Positions 1 through 12,501 of a stretch of DNA of 64,000 bases are shown here, piece by piece; the stretch's first letter is position 1, and the number at the start of each line of letters is the position of its first letter. The translations under genes and the position numbers were made by a program. The stretch is from Lindgomyces ingoldianus (Eukaryota; Ascomycota; Dothideomycetes; Pleosporales; Lindgomycetaceae), in the NCBI RefSeq assembly GCF_010093535.1, contig NW_022985198.1, positions 696,100 through 760,099 on the forward strand, written 5' to 3'. The notes under the pieces are model-generated. The model did no database searches. It saw only the letters and a list, made by a program, of their open reading frames with translations, and was not told where the DNA came from.

Positions 1-722
1 GATCGGAACTAAGCGATCCACAGATTACAGATCGGCGGTACCGTGACACCACCCCACTATCCTTTCAGCCACGCTATGTTCATCGTGTCTGCAACGGTCT
101 ATTGCTCAGAAGAGTCGCTTAACCTACCATCCAGAACTGTAAATTGGTTGTATTGGCCGACTGCTCTTGCTGTGTGGCTGCGAGAGACAATCCGGAACAG
201 GAAGGATGATAGCATCGTAATTTAGTTGCTTTTCAAGAGACGCACCATAGAATTTGTGCTTTCCCCTATCTGCAAGAGAAACATCAAGGCAAAAGCATAT
301 TCGGCAAGACGAAGGCAGAAAGTTCAAGGAATGATGAGAGTGGTGTGAATCACTTTTCACATTTAGTCAGGCTTTCTGTACAGGTTGCGCAAGGCTGGAT
401 CCCATGCAGGGGCTGATTTTTCCCAATCTTCTGTCCCTCCCACTAATAATCACTGCGGTCCTCTTATCTAATATCTCATGATATTTCACCCCGTTGGAAA
501 GGTATGTCTGGTGCCGTACAAAGCCGCCGCCGCTGCATGATGGCGACAATGAGGACAAAAACGCGCAGAGCCTTCTCACTCCATTTCCGGGTGGCCTCCC
601 CAGCCGGAAAATGACGGCCCAATGTCCCAGTATGCTCCTCAGCGAAACTTACGTTGTCCGGATGTCTAAATGAAACCATACGTCTCATTCCTGTTTTTCT
701 AGTCTCTCATCAGCGCGAAACG

Positions 723-899
723 ATGTCGAGAGTCGTTGAGCCGGATGAGGAAGATATATGTCTGCTGATTACCTCTCGAGATCTCATTGCATTTCCCAGA
801 TGGCACGTTGCTCTTCAAAGTCTTGCAGAGCACGGGGAAATACAGACCGTAGACATCTTAGAGGTTGGTCAGCATGCCTGGTTTCTTAAAATACCATAA
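723..899 (+). CDS. possible small protein, 58 aa, unrecognised
   Basis: An ATG at 723 opens a 58-codon frame that stops at 897-899. The peptide is acidic near its N-terminus (VEPDEEDICLLI) and has a mixed composition that could be genuine protein, but no family is recognised and no intron signals extend it. It may be a small gene, a last exon, or chance. The rest of 1-1094 shows nothing supportable, apart from serving as the 3' flank of the zinc-finger gene that ends at 1095. Confidence 0.2.
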   Translation: MSRVVEPDEEDICLLITSRDLIAFPRWHVALQSLAEHGEIQTVDILEVGQHAWFLKIP

Positions 900-1094
900 G
901 AGGTTGAGTTTACCGTTCTTCTCTATGCACATATTGGAGGACGCATTGCCAATAGTTCTCTCAAATTGAATAGAAAGTCATCGCATTCAAAAAGAACCGG
1001 AATAATTTTGATGCAGCTGCACACCCCAAAGACGCGCTCGCATGGGTCCGTCCATGTCCCGCAATGGGTTGGCTGATCTCTTTTTGATGGCCGC

Positions 1095-2113
1095 CTATTT
1101 CGGATTAGTTGACTCCAAGCACCTTCGCACATGCCGATCGAGGTTGTCTTTCCTAGTGAACCGTTTCTCTGGAGAATTGCACTTTGGATTCGGGCATCTA
1201 AGGATAGTGCCGTTAAAGCCTAAGATCTCTTGATGTAAAGATCGTTTGTGGCGTTCGAGGTCGGCGTTTAGACTGAAGGCTTTTTGGCAACTTTCGACGG
1301 GGCAGACGTAGCGTCGACGGTGTTTGCGATTGATATGCTTACTTTTCGCTTATTAGACGCGGTAAGAACGGGTGACGAACTGCAACTTACTTTCGTTGAC
1401 CGGAGGTTCGGAATTTGAGGGTACACTCTGTACAACTGTATGAAACCCCAGAAGCATCTAGAGGAGTGCTCGATGGAGTTGTCAGATTTGTTATCGCCGT
1501 ACCGGGCGTGCTATTATGCGAAGATGAATTCGGTGTAGATCGAGAGTCAGGGCTAGAGTCCATGTCTCCAGGACTAAGACGAGGGCTAGGACATGTAGTA
1601 GATACAGAAGCATTAGATTCAGGGCCTGGAGTGTAATCCATTGCTTCTAAAGCATCTGTGGGCATATTCGAGAGATATTCTACTATTGATGACGAGTCCG
1701 CGGGCATTAAACCCGTTAATACCAACAAATCTGTGCTTGGGTCCCCGAAGCAGGGTTGCTCTGGATTCTCGACAAATTTGCTAGTTGCGGGTCAGGTACT
1801 TGCCATTAAAATCGAGTGGTTCGTTAACGTACCTATTCCGCTCTATCCTAGACAAATTTATATCGTGATATGAGCTCGAGAGTCTTACGGTAGTCGCTGG
1901 TGTACCTCCACCAGCTACAGATGCAGGCTCTGATCCAAACTCACCTTCCGACTCGTCAGCCGCCAATGTTGCACTTTCATTAAGCACCAGAAATGATTTG
2001 GTATCGCTTTTTTTTGGAGGAGGAACTCTCTGGGATCGTGGTTGATAGATGATTGGAAAGATGATATGATGGACGTGACGGCCCCGCTGCAGAGCCTCCG
2101 ACGGACTCTTCAT
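1095..2113 (-). CDS. C2H2 zinc-finger protein (C-terminal finger cluster)
   Basis: Read on the minus strand, the exons are 2113-1833, 1780-1391 and 1341-1095. The introns are 52 bp (GTACGT..CTAG, CTGAC branch) and 49 bp (GTAAGT..AAAG). This gives 305 aa in a continuous frame. The Ser/Thr/Pro-rich middle is followed by three zinc-binding units: C-x2-C-x12-H-x4-H, C-x4-C-x12-H-x4-H (CPVESC, LNADLERHKRSLH) and a final C-x4-C-x15-H-x3-C. Such proteins are usually nuclear DNA-binding regulators. The start at 2113 is uncertain: the first ~30 codons overlap the end of the membrane-protein frame in another register, and a one-base change in an A8 tract at about 2008-2015 would fuse the two. A paralogue lies at 18887-20251. 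Confidence 0.65.
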
Positions 2114-2910
2114 GATCGTAGCCTCGCCTTAAAATCGAGGTACTCTCGACGATTCCCTCAGGAGGCTCCAAGTAAGGGCTTCTCGAATATAACGGAAGGG
2201 ACGTTGGAGAGCGAGTGGGGTCGCACATGTGCGCGTATATAACAGGGTTCGGGCCATATTCAACATCCGAGGGTTTGAAAGTCCTAACAGGTGTTTTTAT
2301 CGTTGTTGTGGGTGTTTTTATGGTTTCATTTAGGCACCGGACGACGTTGATATCCACAGGGAGGAATGCAGGAGTCGCTACAAGCCCCGGCCGTTCATTA
2401 TCTGATTTAAACTTAGCCTCAGAAAATTCAACAAAACGGAAGTCTCTTACAGGATTGGGGGGGAGAATTCCTAAGGTAATCATTCTTATCAATTCCCACA
2501 ATTCTGTCTGGCGTGATAGGCGTTGGATTATGACTTCTTGGAAGTGGATAGTCACCAGGCAACTCAGCAATTTGCCTCTGCCTCGTCCATCCCGGAACTT
2601 GTGGGAAAGTTTCAGGGACAAGTGATGTAAGATCGGTAGGTTCAGCTTTCCGGGCATCATATTCTCTTTTCTCCACCTTTCGACAACGCAGAACAAGACA
2701 AATTAGGACAACGATAGCTGCCAAACCTATAACGCCTCCAGCAACGATCCCCCCCACAGCACTCCCTGACAAGCTAGCGGACACAGCAATAGGGGAGCGC
2801 GTTGTCGTTGCACTGGAAGTAGTTGAGCTTTGTGTTGTGGATTGAGGGATTGTCGACGTTGATATTGTTGTCTGTGCTGCCCGCAGCGCAACAGAGATTG
2901 TGTGCTTCAT
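1980..2910 (-). CDS. single-pass membrane protein with Ser/Thr-rich ectodomain
   Basis: Exon 1 is 2910-2451 and exon 2 is 2401-1980. The 49-bp intron has GTAAGA and TCAG ends and keeps frame, giving 293 aa. The N-terminal ~48 residues are rich in Ser and Thr (probably glycosylated). They are followed by a glycine-rich transmembrane helix (GGIVAGGVIGLAAIVVLICL) with a basic stop-transfer (RCRKVEKRE), as in Skg6/Axl2-type fungal surface proteins. The cytoplasmic tail is proline-rich and has a YLEPPEGIVES stretch. The frame ends at TAA just past an A8 tract. Directly downstream the zinc-finger coding frame is already open, so this may be the N-terminal half of one frameshifted gene rather than a separate one. 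The ligand and role are unknown. Confidence 0.55.
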
Positions 2911-3827
2911 TATGAGCGAAGCTTAGATCATCTGAAATCGCTTGTATCGCAAGCATTTGGGATGAATATCATTGAGTCTGGAGTGTGGAGGAGGCTGGCC
3001 ATAAATGCGATGTTACCTAGCTGGACTTTGAAGGGCTGAGGCATACCAACGCCGCCTGCAACTCGGATTGGTGGGGCGATCACAGCTCTTCCACCTGACG
3101 CCACTGATGAACCACCTGAACTTGAGTATTTAATAAACTGTTGATGAGCGCTCAATCTTGAAGAAGGCAATGGGTATGCCTGTCAAAGGGCGATATTCCA
3201 GACTCGATTGCCTGCAATACGCTTGGACCTATGATGTTGCTACCGCCATGTGATTGAAGACGATTTAAGGTTCCTACTTTCTAGTCTTCTAAGGTTGGCG
3301 TGGACACGACGGCTCCTAGGTAGGTTAACCATTAAGGACCCGGATAAAACAAAGCCAGTCACCTCATCTACTTACCTACACCCACCACACCGCCAACTTC
3401 AATCACAATTTCAATCACACTCACAAGGAGCACACAACCCAAGCTCAGATAAACACAATACGATTGAACTCCTACCAATGCAATCACCAACGCCCAAATC
3501 ACACCACGTACCTTCCACCCTCTACCCGTCTTTTCAAATCTGTATATATAGCCCATCCCTTATCTCTCACCACCACCTCCTATCTAGTCTAATGAGAAAG
3601 CCGAGCTAAGATGCTCTGAGCATGCATGAAGAATAGAGAGTACAAAGAGTGCAAAAGAAAAGTTGAGAGAGAGATACTTCTCAAAAGGGCATCCATCCTA
3701 TAGTCTGGACTACCGATGCAAAAGAGTACCCATGCATGCAACCAAGCTTACCTACACCGTCTAATCACACTCAACACATTCATCAAGCCCCAGGTGTCAG
3801 GCCAGACATCACTACTCTAACCTCCGA
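2911..3827. other. intergenic, 5' flank of the membrane protein and 3' flank of the deubiquitinase
   Basis: No convincing gene is seen. A 119-codon plus-strand frame at 3250-3609 is Ser/His/Gln/Pro low-complexity over CA/CT-rich DNA and looks like chance. The stretch from 3340 to 3600 is pyrimidine-rich on the plus strand. Confidence 0.4.
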
Positions 3828-6800
3828 CTAATCCATCTTAGCATGTCCCTGTCCCTCATCATCATCCAGTAAGACATCTGCCACCTGATCATCCACGGTA
3901 TCTCTCGCTTCAATCCCCACCTCCATCAAACCTGGGGCGTCTACTTCCTCTAATAACGGTGTACTATCTCTCGCCCTAATCCCCTCCCCAATCCCCTCCT
4001 CAATCTCATCGCCAAAATCCTCCAACATACGCTGATCCAGTTCATCCCCAGTTCTCGACCCCATATTCGGCGCAGCTGACGCCGCATCCTCGTCATACAC
4101 CTCCTCGTCATCGCCCACATCCACCTGTTCTACGCCAGAGTTATCTACACCTCCGAAGCCCCAGCCAGGGCTGGGGTAGAGATGATCATACGTGCTTGCG
4201 ATATTGACGGCACAACGGCCATAGCCTTCATCATCATCCGCATAGCCCTCATCGTATGGCGGAGGTTGTTCTTGTTCTTGCTCTTGTTCCGCATCATGCA
4301 TGACCTCATCGTCCGCCATTCCGACTCCTGCTCCTCTCGATGCTTGATTCCCTGCTGAAGTTGAACCACCGCCTCTCAGCAGGGCTCCCGCTGCGGCTCC
4401 GTTGAAAGCGCTCGACGACCCATCGCGGGACGAGTCGCCGAGGCGCAATCCGTTTCCCGCCGGAGAGCGTGATGGGTTGCGGCTATTGGTGGCGTCTGAG
4501 TCGTCAGCTTCTTCAGAGTCGGGGTTCATGACTGCGTTGACGATTTCTTGGATGTAGGGGGGCCCTAAAGGGCCGGACGAGCGGCGGCGGTAGAAGAGTA
4601 GGTAAGCGTTGGATGTTACGACGGACTGGGGATCCTTGACCATGTTTACAGAGGAATCTGGAAGTGATTAATATACATCTTATGAATAGAGATGAAGGAA
4701 ACAAACCATTGTAGTTGTACCACTTCTTGTCAAAGAAATTCTGTGCATATGCCGTGTAATGGCCTCCCCCCAGTCCACCGAAATGATTGTCGACGGCGAA
4801 CAGGTCGTACAGTAGCGCTTTCCCTTCGGGCAAGCCAAATTTACCGCTCAAATCTAGTCCTTCAATTGGAAAATCGATCAGGGCTTCGATCTTATCACGG
4901 AAAGTACGATGAGCACTGAAACGCTTCAGGTGAACGACCAGGATATCTGGAGCAGTCCAAATCTCAAGAGTCTTTGTGGCGCGTCGGAATTCCTTGCATC
5001 GATTGCAGAACCATGCATTATCCTCAGACAAGACCTCGCTCTTCGATGTTTCTGCAAAGCACTCTTCAAGAGTGATACCATGCTTCTTTCGAGCAGCGCG
5101 TCTGACCTTCTTTGCTTGCAGCTCTGGGTCTTTAAGCGTCTCAATGAACTTGAGAGTATCCATTCCCCGGACATCTTGTTCATTGGTGCCGTCAAATAGC
5201 GCATCGTAGGCGTCTGAATTCCACTCAAGGACGATAGCTTCACCAAGACGGAGCAATGACTCATCATCGTCTGATTCGGGCTCGGAGAAGGACTGTGACG
5301 GCTGTTCTAAGAATCGATCTTTACCTTTCTTGGAATAAGTTTTCGCGGCCTTTTTATTCTTCCGACTGTTCTTCTTGCTGTTCTTTTGTCGGCCACCACG
5401 GTTAAAACTTGCAGACGGTGTTTCGATGGACTGCATCTCTTCCTCACTACTTTGGTCCGCGACCTGGAGGGAATTCTGAGCGTTGAACGAGAATTCCGCA
5501 TTGTCTTCAGTCTCCTCGCTGGACGAAGGGTTGCTATTCTCCTCGAGTGATTGCACCGAAGATTGGCGAGAGGGTCGTTGGCGGACACGTGCTGCGATCT
5601 CTTCATACGCCTTATTATGATCAACAGAGTTCCAACCGGTCGGTACCATCTCCTTTCCAGAGCGAGTATGCTTCATTGTAAACATGGCTCGGAACTCGGG
5701 AGGGATGAACCCTCCTGGTTGAAGTACCTCAGGAAGCTGATCCTGTGTTCCGGTGCTCGATTCACTCATGGGATGGTTAGCGGAGGCTTCGGCGGGCTCA
5801 GTCATGGTAACCTCAACCATATCCTCGCCCTCAACGGAGCCATCCTGAACACAAGGATCGCCGTTGGGTGAAGCATCCTCCTCGGTAGTTAGGACTGTAT
5901 CTGAGCCGGCCCGAGACTGATCGAGCGAAGCATAACTTCCATTGTACTCTGCCAAGATCGGTCGAGTGGTCATCTGCGCAACTTTGGCAATGACTTTCCT
6001 TAGAATAGTGTCATAGTCTTTGGCCTCCTCGCGGTTAACGACAATGTAGGAAGGCCACAGGACGAGACTGAATTGTTGGGGTCGGTATGAAGTCATGCCC
6101 TGGGCTCGATGGAAAACTGGAACGAGCATTCTATCCGCAAGTGGTGACCCCGAATTTGGAATGTCCTCCTCCGAAGATGCGGTCGGGAATATCATGGAAC
6201 GATACTTGTGGGGCTTCTTCGGTGGTGGCCAGTTGGTCGGTACGCTATCAAGCTCAAAGAAGAAGATATCGTCGCGCGTGCCAATGTTGCATTCTGCGAT
6301 GGATTTGTTGTTGTCTAGCACCCGGTAGAATTTGTGACTGTAAACCTCGGCGCCCATCAGACGGTTCCACTTGGTGCCAGGGAAGCGTTTCGAAATGTAC
6401 TCTTTTAAGGTTTTGATTGTACCGTTCTTATCAATGTCAACTTCGATGTTGACCATGGGGCCGTAGAGCGGAACGAAGGTAATGGTATGTTGCCAAGTTT
6501 GCTCAATTGGTAATTGAAGAGTGAGGAGGCTATAAGGGTCGAAGGTAATGCTGACTTTGTCGCAGTCCGGGCAGACCATAGTGTTCTTGTAAAAACCATT
6601 GAACAGGTCCATTGCAACAGAGTCATTGCGAGAATGGTGAATCTCCCTAAACTTCTCGCCCAAGGCCTTTATGGCTTCAGGGTCATGGACTGTCTTGTCG
6701 TCCGATTCAGGGTTCTCAGTATACGGCTTCTCCTTCACCCGGTTGAGGTCTTCGTGCAACCCATCAACCAAGAAGCTGAGGAATTCTTGAGAGTCCTGTT

Positions 6801-8902
6801 GTCCATACCCGGAGAACAATGGCTGAGCTCGACCAAGTGTCAACTTGAAGTTTTTGGGAGAGAATGAGGAAACGGCAGATTCATCGTAAATAGATGCTAG
6901 GAGACCAGCATATGACTTTGCGATAGTACCGGCATGCCCGAGAGGATTCTCTGCATTGAGATCGTGTTTGTAGTTACCCTCTGCCAAATTATCAGCCACT
7001 TTACTTCATTTCTTTGTGTAGTAACTTACGCAAAAAGTACCACGACAGTTCTTCCACGCTACGAATGCATTGTAACGCAGAATTCATGTAGCAGGTGTTC
7101 CCCAGGTTAGTCAAGCCGACGGTACCCCTCGTCTTCCCACTTCGAGTCCTCCCTCTCGTCATCGGACCCGATAGGGCTGGACTATTTCGGCCACTGTTGC
7201 TATTGCTTTGCTGGGTCTTGTTGCCCTTACCGCCAGTTTTGTTCTTGTTGCCAACCTTTCTTGACGTCTCTGAAGCGAAAGCTCCCTTTTCATCTTCCTC
7301 AAGAATGAGGACCTGATCCTCTGCAAGGCCGACCACACCGAGCGTCAGATGACCATTGTATTTCTCGTTAGCAGTTTCGTCTTTACTGCTCACCATTTCG
7401 CGCTCTGTACCTTCGGCAAGCTCGTTAAAGCTGGCAAGATCGATAAGAAGAGGAGGCGTTAGCCTCTGCGGTGGTGACGCTACTGGAGAGCCGTTCCGGG
7501 GTGAGGAGTCGGGAGTCAACATGCCAGATGGTTGTTGTGGCTCTGGCCCTGTAGGGCCAGGTGTATTCAGAACTCTCCATACTTGGACTTTGCGTTTCAT
7601 GTCAACGCCCGCAGCCTGTTTGGCAGCCTTCAGAAACTGCATGTAACTGTCACTCCTACTTGCAACTACCTTTGGGCTCCGTTTTTTTGAGTCGGCCAGA
7701 GTCTGGGCATCGGTTGTTGATCGACGCAGCTTACGAATGGTGAAGATTGGAGGATATACTTCGTATTGCAGGTTTTCCTGGAATTCTCCGACGGCAGTGT
7801 TATGGACATACCGCCGGATGACTGGATTACCTTCCTTGAGACCATACCAGCCCATGATTAACTCCCAGGCTTCGGCTGGGAGAATCTCGAAGTTATGGCC
7901 CATGGTGAGTCCTGGGCGTAGCGGCACAAATTCGTCACCATTCTGGTCAGCCAATTCCTCGGGCAAAGCAGCTTTCGGCTTGCAGTCAGTATTTATTAAT
8001 GGGCTTATGTGCGTCGGATTGGACCGACCTGTGTCAAGAAGATCTGAACTGTCAACAGGTCCAATGTCTCCTTCCCTGGCAGACTTTGGAAACTCTTCCG
8101 TTTTGCTGATATGCTCCGAGGTCCGGGCCCAGACTCGCCCCAACCACTGATCGGAAACAACATAACCTTCCTGGCCCTCCTGAAGCGGCTTGTAACAGAT
8201 TGCGGAGACCCTCGTAACTTGTTCATCGAGACTAGGTAGATGCCCGGACGCGGGGGTAGTGCCGGAGAGACTTGTTGCCGTGGACTCGGGGTTGGAGGCA
8301 GTGTTTGATTCGGAGCTCGACAGGCTCTCGCCATTGGCAGCAGCGTCCACCATGTCGACTGAGGTCGCCCGCATGCCCCGCTGAGCGGCGGCGGGGAGGG
8401 GCTTCGTAGGTCGGGGACTGCCCTGGCCGCTGCCTCGGCGCGTGCTCGGCGTGAGGCTGTCCACGTCCATCTTCTCCTTCCCGGTGTCGTCCATATCGGA
8501 GTGCAGGCGCTTGGCAGGGGACGACGACCGGGGCGGCGGCCGGGACAGCGGTTGCTCTGACAGGCTGTTCGCACGGGGGGCAGTATCTGAGTCTTGGGCC
8601 ATGGTGCCGCAGTGCTCGCGGCTCTCGAGCGTTAGGTTGGCGTAGGCTTCGCTTGGAGAACTAGCCGCGCTGGCGTTGATGTCTCGAGCAAGACTCCCAG
8701 AGTCTTGGGTCGCTTCGAAGACTTCGTCGTGCATGTGCGGTGGGAGGTAGCGCGGCGGAGACGCTGAAGCTCTGAGGCTGGTGGAGGAGGGGGGCAGCGG
8801 GGACGAGCGTGGGGATCTTAACCCACTGCCCTCATGCGGTGAATGCGAATGCGGTGCAGCGCTGGGATCGTTGGTAGGCTCGCTGGAGGGGGTGGTGGTC
8901 AC
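3828..8902 (-). CDS. UBP12: ubiquitin carboxyl-terminal hydrolase, Ubp12/USP4-15 type
   Basis: The exons are 8902-7030, 6980-4707 and 4657-3828, with two 49-bp introns, giving 1,658 aa. The protein should remove ubiquitin from substrates as a cysteine protease (peptidase C19). A disordered Ser/Pro-rich N-terminus is followed by a DUSP domain at about 227-365. The Cys box (GLTNLGNTCYMNSALQC) puts the nucleophile at about Cys604. The His box (GGGHYTAY) puts the base at about His1365. The catalytic domain is split by a ~700-residue insertion that is acidic and Ser-rich, and zinc-ribbon cysteine pairs (CPDC, CNRC) flank that insertion. The tail after the catalytic core is acidic. Both introns fall inside the catalytic domain, the second just after the WYNYN element. 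DUSP plus a split catalytic domain identifies the Ubp12 family with high confidence. Confidence 0.93.
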
Positions 8903-9887
8903 GATCCTCCGCTTCTTTGTGGACGCCGTCGTGAATCTCTGGGGCCTGCAACCTGTGGAGCCGATGGAGCTCCCAGGGCAGACTGTAAGGCAGCCGTTGA
9001 AGGAAAACGCGTGACTGCACCCGCGGACAGCTGGCTGCTACTTCGAAAAATGGGGCAGGAAGGCGGTGCGCCTGTGCAGCAGCAACAATGGACCCGAGGA
9101 GGGGAAGAGGGCTGTGGGATGTGAGAAAAAGCGCTGTGACATTGACTGGTCGTCCGCTTCTTGGAGTTGGCCGTCGCCCTGCAAAATCAAGCGAATGGGT
9201 CCGGGGTCTTGGCGCTGACAGCCGCTCACAGGGCCGGAATGCTTTCAGGTGAACAGATGAACGTGACAGCAGCGAGAACGCAGTGGAAGGCGTGAGTGCA
9301 AGTGAATGTACTCCGGCTGCCAGTGTGGGTGTTGCTGGTGCTGGACGTCAGCCTGGCTGGATGCAAACCAGGGGAGGCACCAACTTGCTTGGCGGCCCTG
9401 CACTGCACAGGCACAGGGTGAATGACAGGAGCCTCACCGCATCGCCACTTCAGCTGGACAATCTTACGCGTGCGGCGCGTCTGCCTCGAACCAATACTTC
9501 CTTCTGACTCTCTCAACATCTGTAAACACTAATATTTCCAGTCGCGTCGGGGAGGGGGCCGTTCAGATAGGATAGGCAAGCACGTGAAGCTGCCCACGGA
9601 GAGCACGTTGCACAGTGCCCACCAATTCTGTTCGTACGTCTTTAACTATGTAAAACTATCTATGGTGGTATGGACTAAGCATGTTGCGAATCACACGGCA
9701 GCTTTCCCGCTGCCTGGTATCAAACGTGGTTGTTCCCACAGGTGCCAGCTAGCTGTGCCAGGGTGGTCTCCATCACCAAATCCCTAGCCCAAAGATATCA
9801 TCATCAGGTCCTGCTCGTGAAAAATTGATAATACAATGAAGAAAGAGGCAGCCATGGCCACCTCTGGCTGTTGCTCCCAGCTAGCAT
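8903..9887. other. intergenic, promoter and 5' UTR of the deubiquitinase
   Basis: This is a 985-bp gap between two minus-strand genes. Short overlapping frames on both strands have no domain signals or splice structure. It most likely holds the upstream region of the deubiquitinase gene and the 3' end of the next gene. Confidence 0.4.
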
Positions 9888-11695
9888 TCACTTTGGCCTT
9901 CCGTTGTTCAACCACGCAAACGCAGAAGCACCACCAACAGGGTTAGCGGATCGCGTCTTCGTCAACATAGGCGGAGCTTCCTTCCCCTTCTCCCCAGATG
10001 CCGACCTCTTCAACTGCGGTTCGCCTGCCTCGCTTCCGCCCGCGTTACTTGTCCTACGGCGGCCTTCGTCAAAGAAGCGGGACTGGCCAGCCGCAGCTGG
10101 GGACGAAGCTTGCGAAACGCTACTCGAAAGCGTGCGGGTACCAGATTTGGCCGTGGGCTTCAACACTTTAATGCCCGCGTTCTGGCGTTGGTACGTGGAA
10201 CTTGTGGGTTTACCCACGTTGGCCCAGTCCATGGTGCCGGGCTTCTCAGTGTCACGTCGCCAGTTACTCCAAATAGCTGGAGATGTGCGCGGGGCAGCGC
10301 TAGCTGGACTAGATTCCGCCCCTTCCTTCGGCTCGGTACGAATTGTGGAAAGGCCCAGAAAGGGGCGCTGCTCCATACTTTGACGTCCAGTTGATCCACC
10401 ATCCTCAGAATTTGCGATTCCAGTTAAACCACTAGTTTTCGATGCGCTAGTTACTGAGAGTTCGAGCGTAGAGCTTGCCACAGAGCCCTCACCCACTGTG
10501 CCCACCTCGGATGGGGCAGATGATGACTTCTGAGGGGGTTGCTCCTGCTTCAATGAACTCAGGGGCCCACTCGTGACGTAAAGAGACTTGAAAGTTCGTT
10601 CGTCTTCCGGGCGAACCAGGGGGATCTGCAGTTTGCTCCGGTCATCATCGTAAAGGGTGAGATGATTGGTTGAAAAGAGAATGTCGCCGTTGTGTGCCCG
10701 CAACAAGTCGCTCCCTAGAAAAATCTGAATAGCTTTCGATTCCGGGTTGTCTTCATCTCTCTCAATGACAGTAAAGTCGACGCTCAACAAAGGGAGTTGA
10801 GGCGCCGGGCTACTCGAACGAGACGATGCTGAAACTGGAACAGCCTCCGGCAAGTAGACAGAAAGCTTGATCTTCCTGTTTCCATTGTTGTTTTTGGTAA
10901 TTTGGTCCTCGAAGCCAAGGCTGTTGATGAGACGAAGGTCCAAATACGAAGCATAAGAGCCACTACAGACAGCAGCATACAAAAGAGAGTCGTGCTTGAA
11001 GTTAGTATTGAGCCAGCACCTGATGATAGCAGGAACTGAGCCAAGAATGAAAAGCCCAGGAGCTAGCCCAGGGGGTTCCAGTGGAGTATTGAGCCCGAAG
11101 CCTGTCAAACTATTTGCTCGTCCGGACGTTGCCGAATGCACGGAATGGCCTGCTGAACTTTGACGTCCATCGGACTTGTGTGAATAGCTCCTCTCACTCA
11201 TGAGATGGCCTCCCATGCCGCTTCCTGTTCGGGGAATCAGATCCAGAGACGACCTGGAAGCATGCGCCCAGTGACCATGGTTGGCAGTTTCGTCAAACCG
11301 AACGCTGTTCGCGCGGGACGTAGTTCCAATACGGCGGGGTTCATCGTCGGTATCCAACTGAAGATTGCCGATGAGATTGCTTGAATGGTCGTCGAAGTTG
11401 GAGAAGTGCTCTGCAGTCGGCTGTTGCAGTGGAACTGAGGCCAGTCAGCTAAACGAAAAGAGCTGGACTTGGGATGGAGCATCGCACCTTGCTGCGGAGT
11501 TCCGCCCAGAACAGAGGGGAAAGGGGAAGAAGTACCCCAGACATTTTTCAGCCGTGAGTCTTCCTCCTGCCTCCGTTCCAGTCGCGAGACACGATCGGCA
11601 AGCTCAGCTTGGCTCTGTTGGACGCGGAGCATCTCGCTTTGGAAACGCCACAAGTCGTCGCGGGGAGTAAATGCAACGCTCTCTGGATCCATCAC
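9888..11695 (-). CDS. conserved fungal protein with N-terminal coiled coil and aspartyl-protease-like segment, function unknown
   Basis: Exon 1 is 11695-11488 and exon 2 is 11434-9888. The 53-bp intron (GTGCGA..CTCAG, GCTGAC branch) gives 584 aa in frame. Residues ~20-50 form a short charged coiled coil (ELADRVSRLERRQEED). The middle holds a folded-looking segment with FLGSDLLRAHNGDILF, which recalls the second half of a retropepsin-like fold, although no catalytic DTG triad is evident. The C-terminal third is disordered, Ser-rich and basic, and ends in a short conserved-looking FAWLNNGRPK. An exact family is not recognised. ATG codons at 11695 and 11692 are both possible starts. Confidence 0.8.
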
Positions 11696-12501
11696 AGAGA
11701 GCCAAGCATCCCTTGCTTATCCGGAGCGAAGAGACGGCGCTGCCTTTCTCCACAAGCCCAGAGCGGGCAGGCTCTCCTCCGTCACCAAGTCCCAGACGCA
11801 CGGCCGAGCCGTCGACTACCGCGAGGCTTACGCCTGTTGCTCTTCAGTGCACAACGTCAATGTCTCGGATTGACCGCGGTGCGGACATCTGTTGGTTCAG
11901 GGATATAGGCTAGGTCGCGGAAGCGGGGGGAGCGCACTGGTGGTCGGGAGAAGGACAAGCGCGCGCGCAAGTAGAATTTGGGCTCAAGTCGCGAACAACG
12001 TGAGATTACAAGACAGCGGGAGGGCAGTCGTCAACGGGGTCCGGGGGGAAGGGAAGGGGGGAGAAGAGGGGGAGGGCGATTTGAATCTAAATTTGGCGGC
12101 CTTGGTCGCGGTCGGCGGTCGTCTAATATAAGAAGGTAGAAGGGGGAAGCGGGAGGACGGGTATCACAAGGTGTCTAGAAGAGTGGGTGACGAGCAAAGT
12201 AGTGTTGTTGAGTCACAGAGTCACGAAGGTTGCCTGCAGCGTGGAAGAGGACTGGGATACTAGGATGCGGTGAGTTTGATTGCTGCACCGATGATGTTCA
12301 GAAGTTCGGAAGGCAAGCGCCACCAAAACGGCTAGTGTGGGCTGTCTATGTGTCGCTTCCAGACACAAGGAACGAAGCCGGATATAATTCCACACGTGCC
12401 TGGGGTCGGATATGTACATATCAGTTGTATTATAGTAGATACATTGTAGAACCAGTATATATATATGTCAAGCGACATCTAGTTCCTCGAATGTATATCT
12501 A
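11696..12501. other. intergenic, upstream of the conserved fungal protein
   Basis: No gene is seen. A purine-rich (G/A) stretch lies at about 12040-12080 and an AT-rich stretch near 12420-12490, consistent with promoter and 3'-flank DNA between two minus-strand genes. Confidence 0.35.

Noticed and set aside
3250..3609. 119-codon plus-strand frame
   Set aside because: Low-complexity Ser/His/Gln/Pro composition over CA/CT-rich DNA, no splice structure and no family signal.
9871..10383. 170-codon plus-strand frame
   Set aside because: Lies antisense to the well-supported gene at 9888-11695 and has no domain features.
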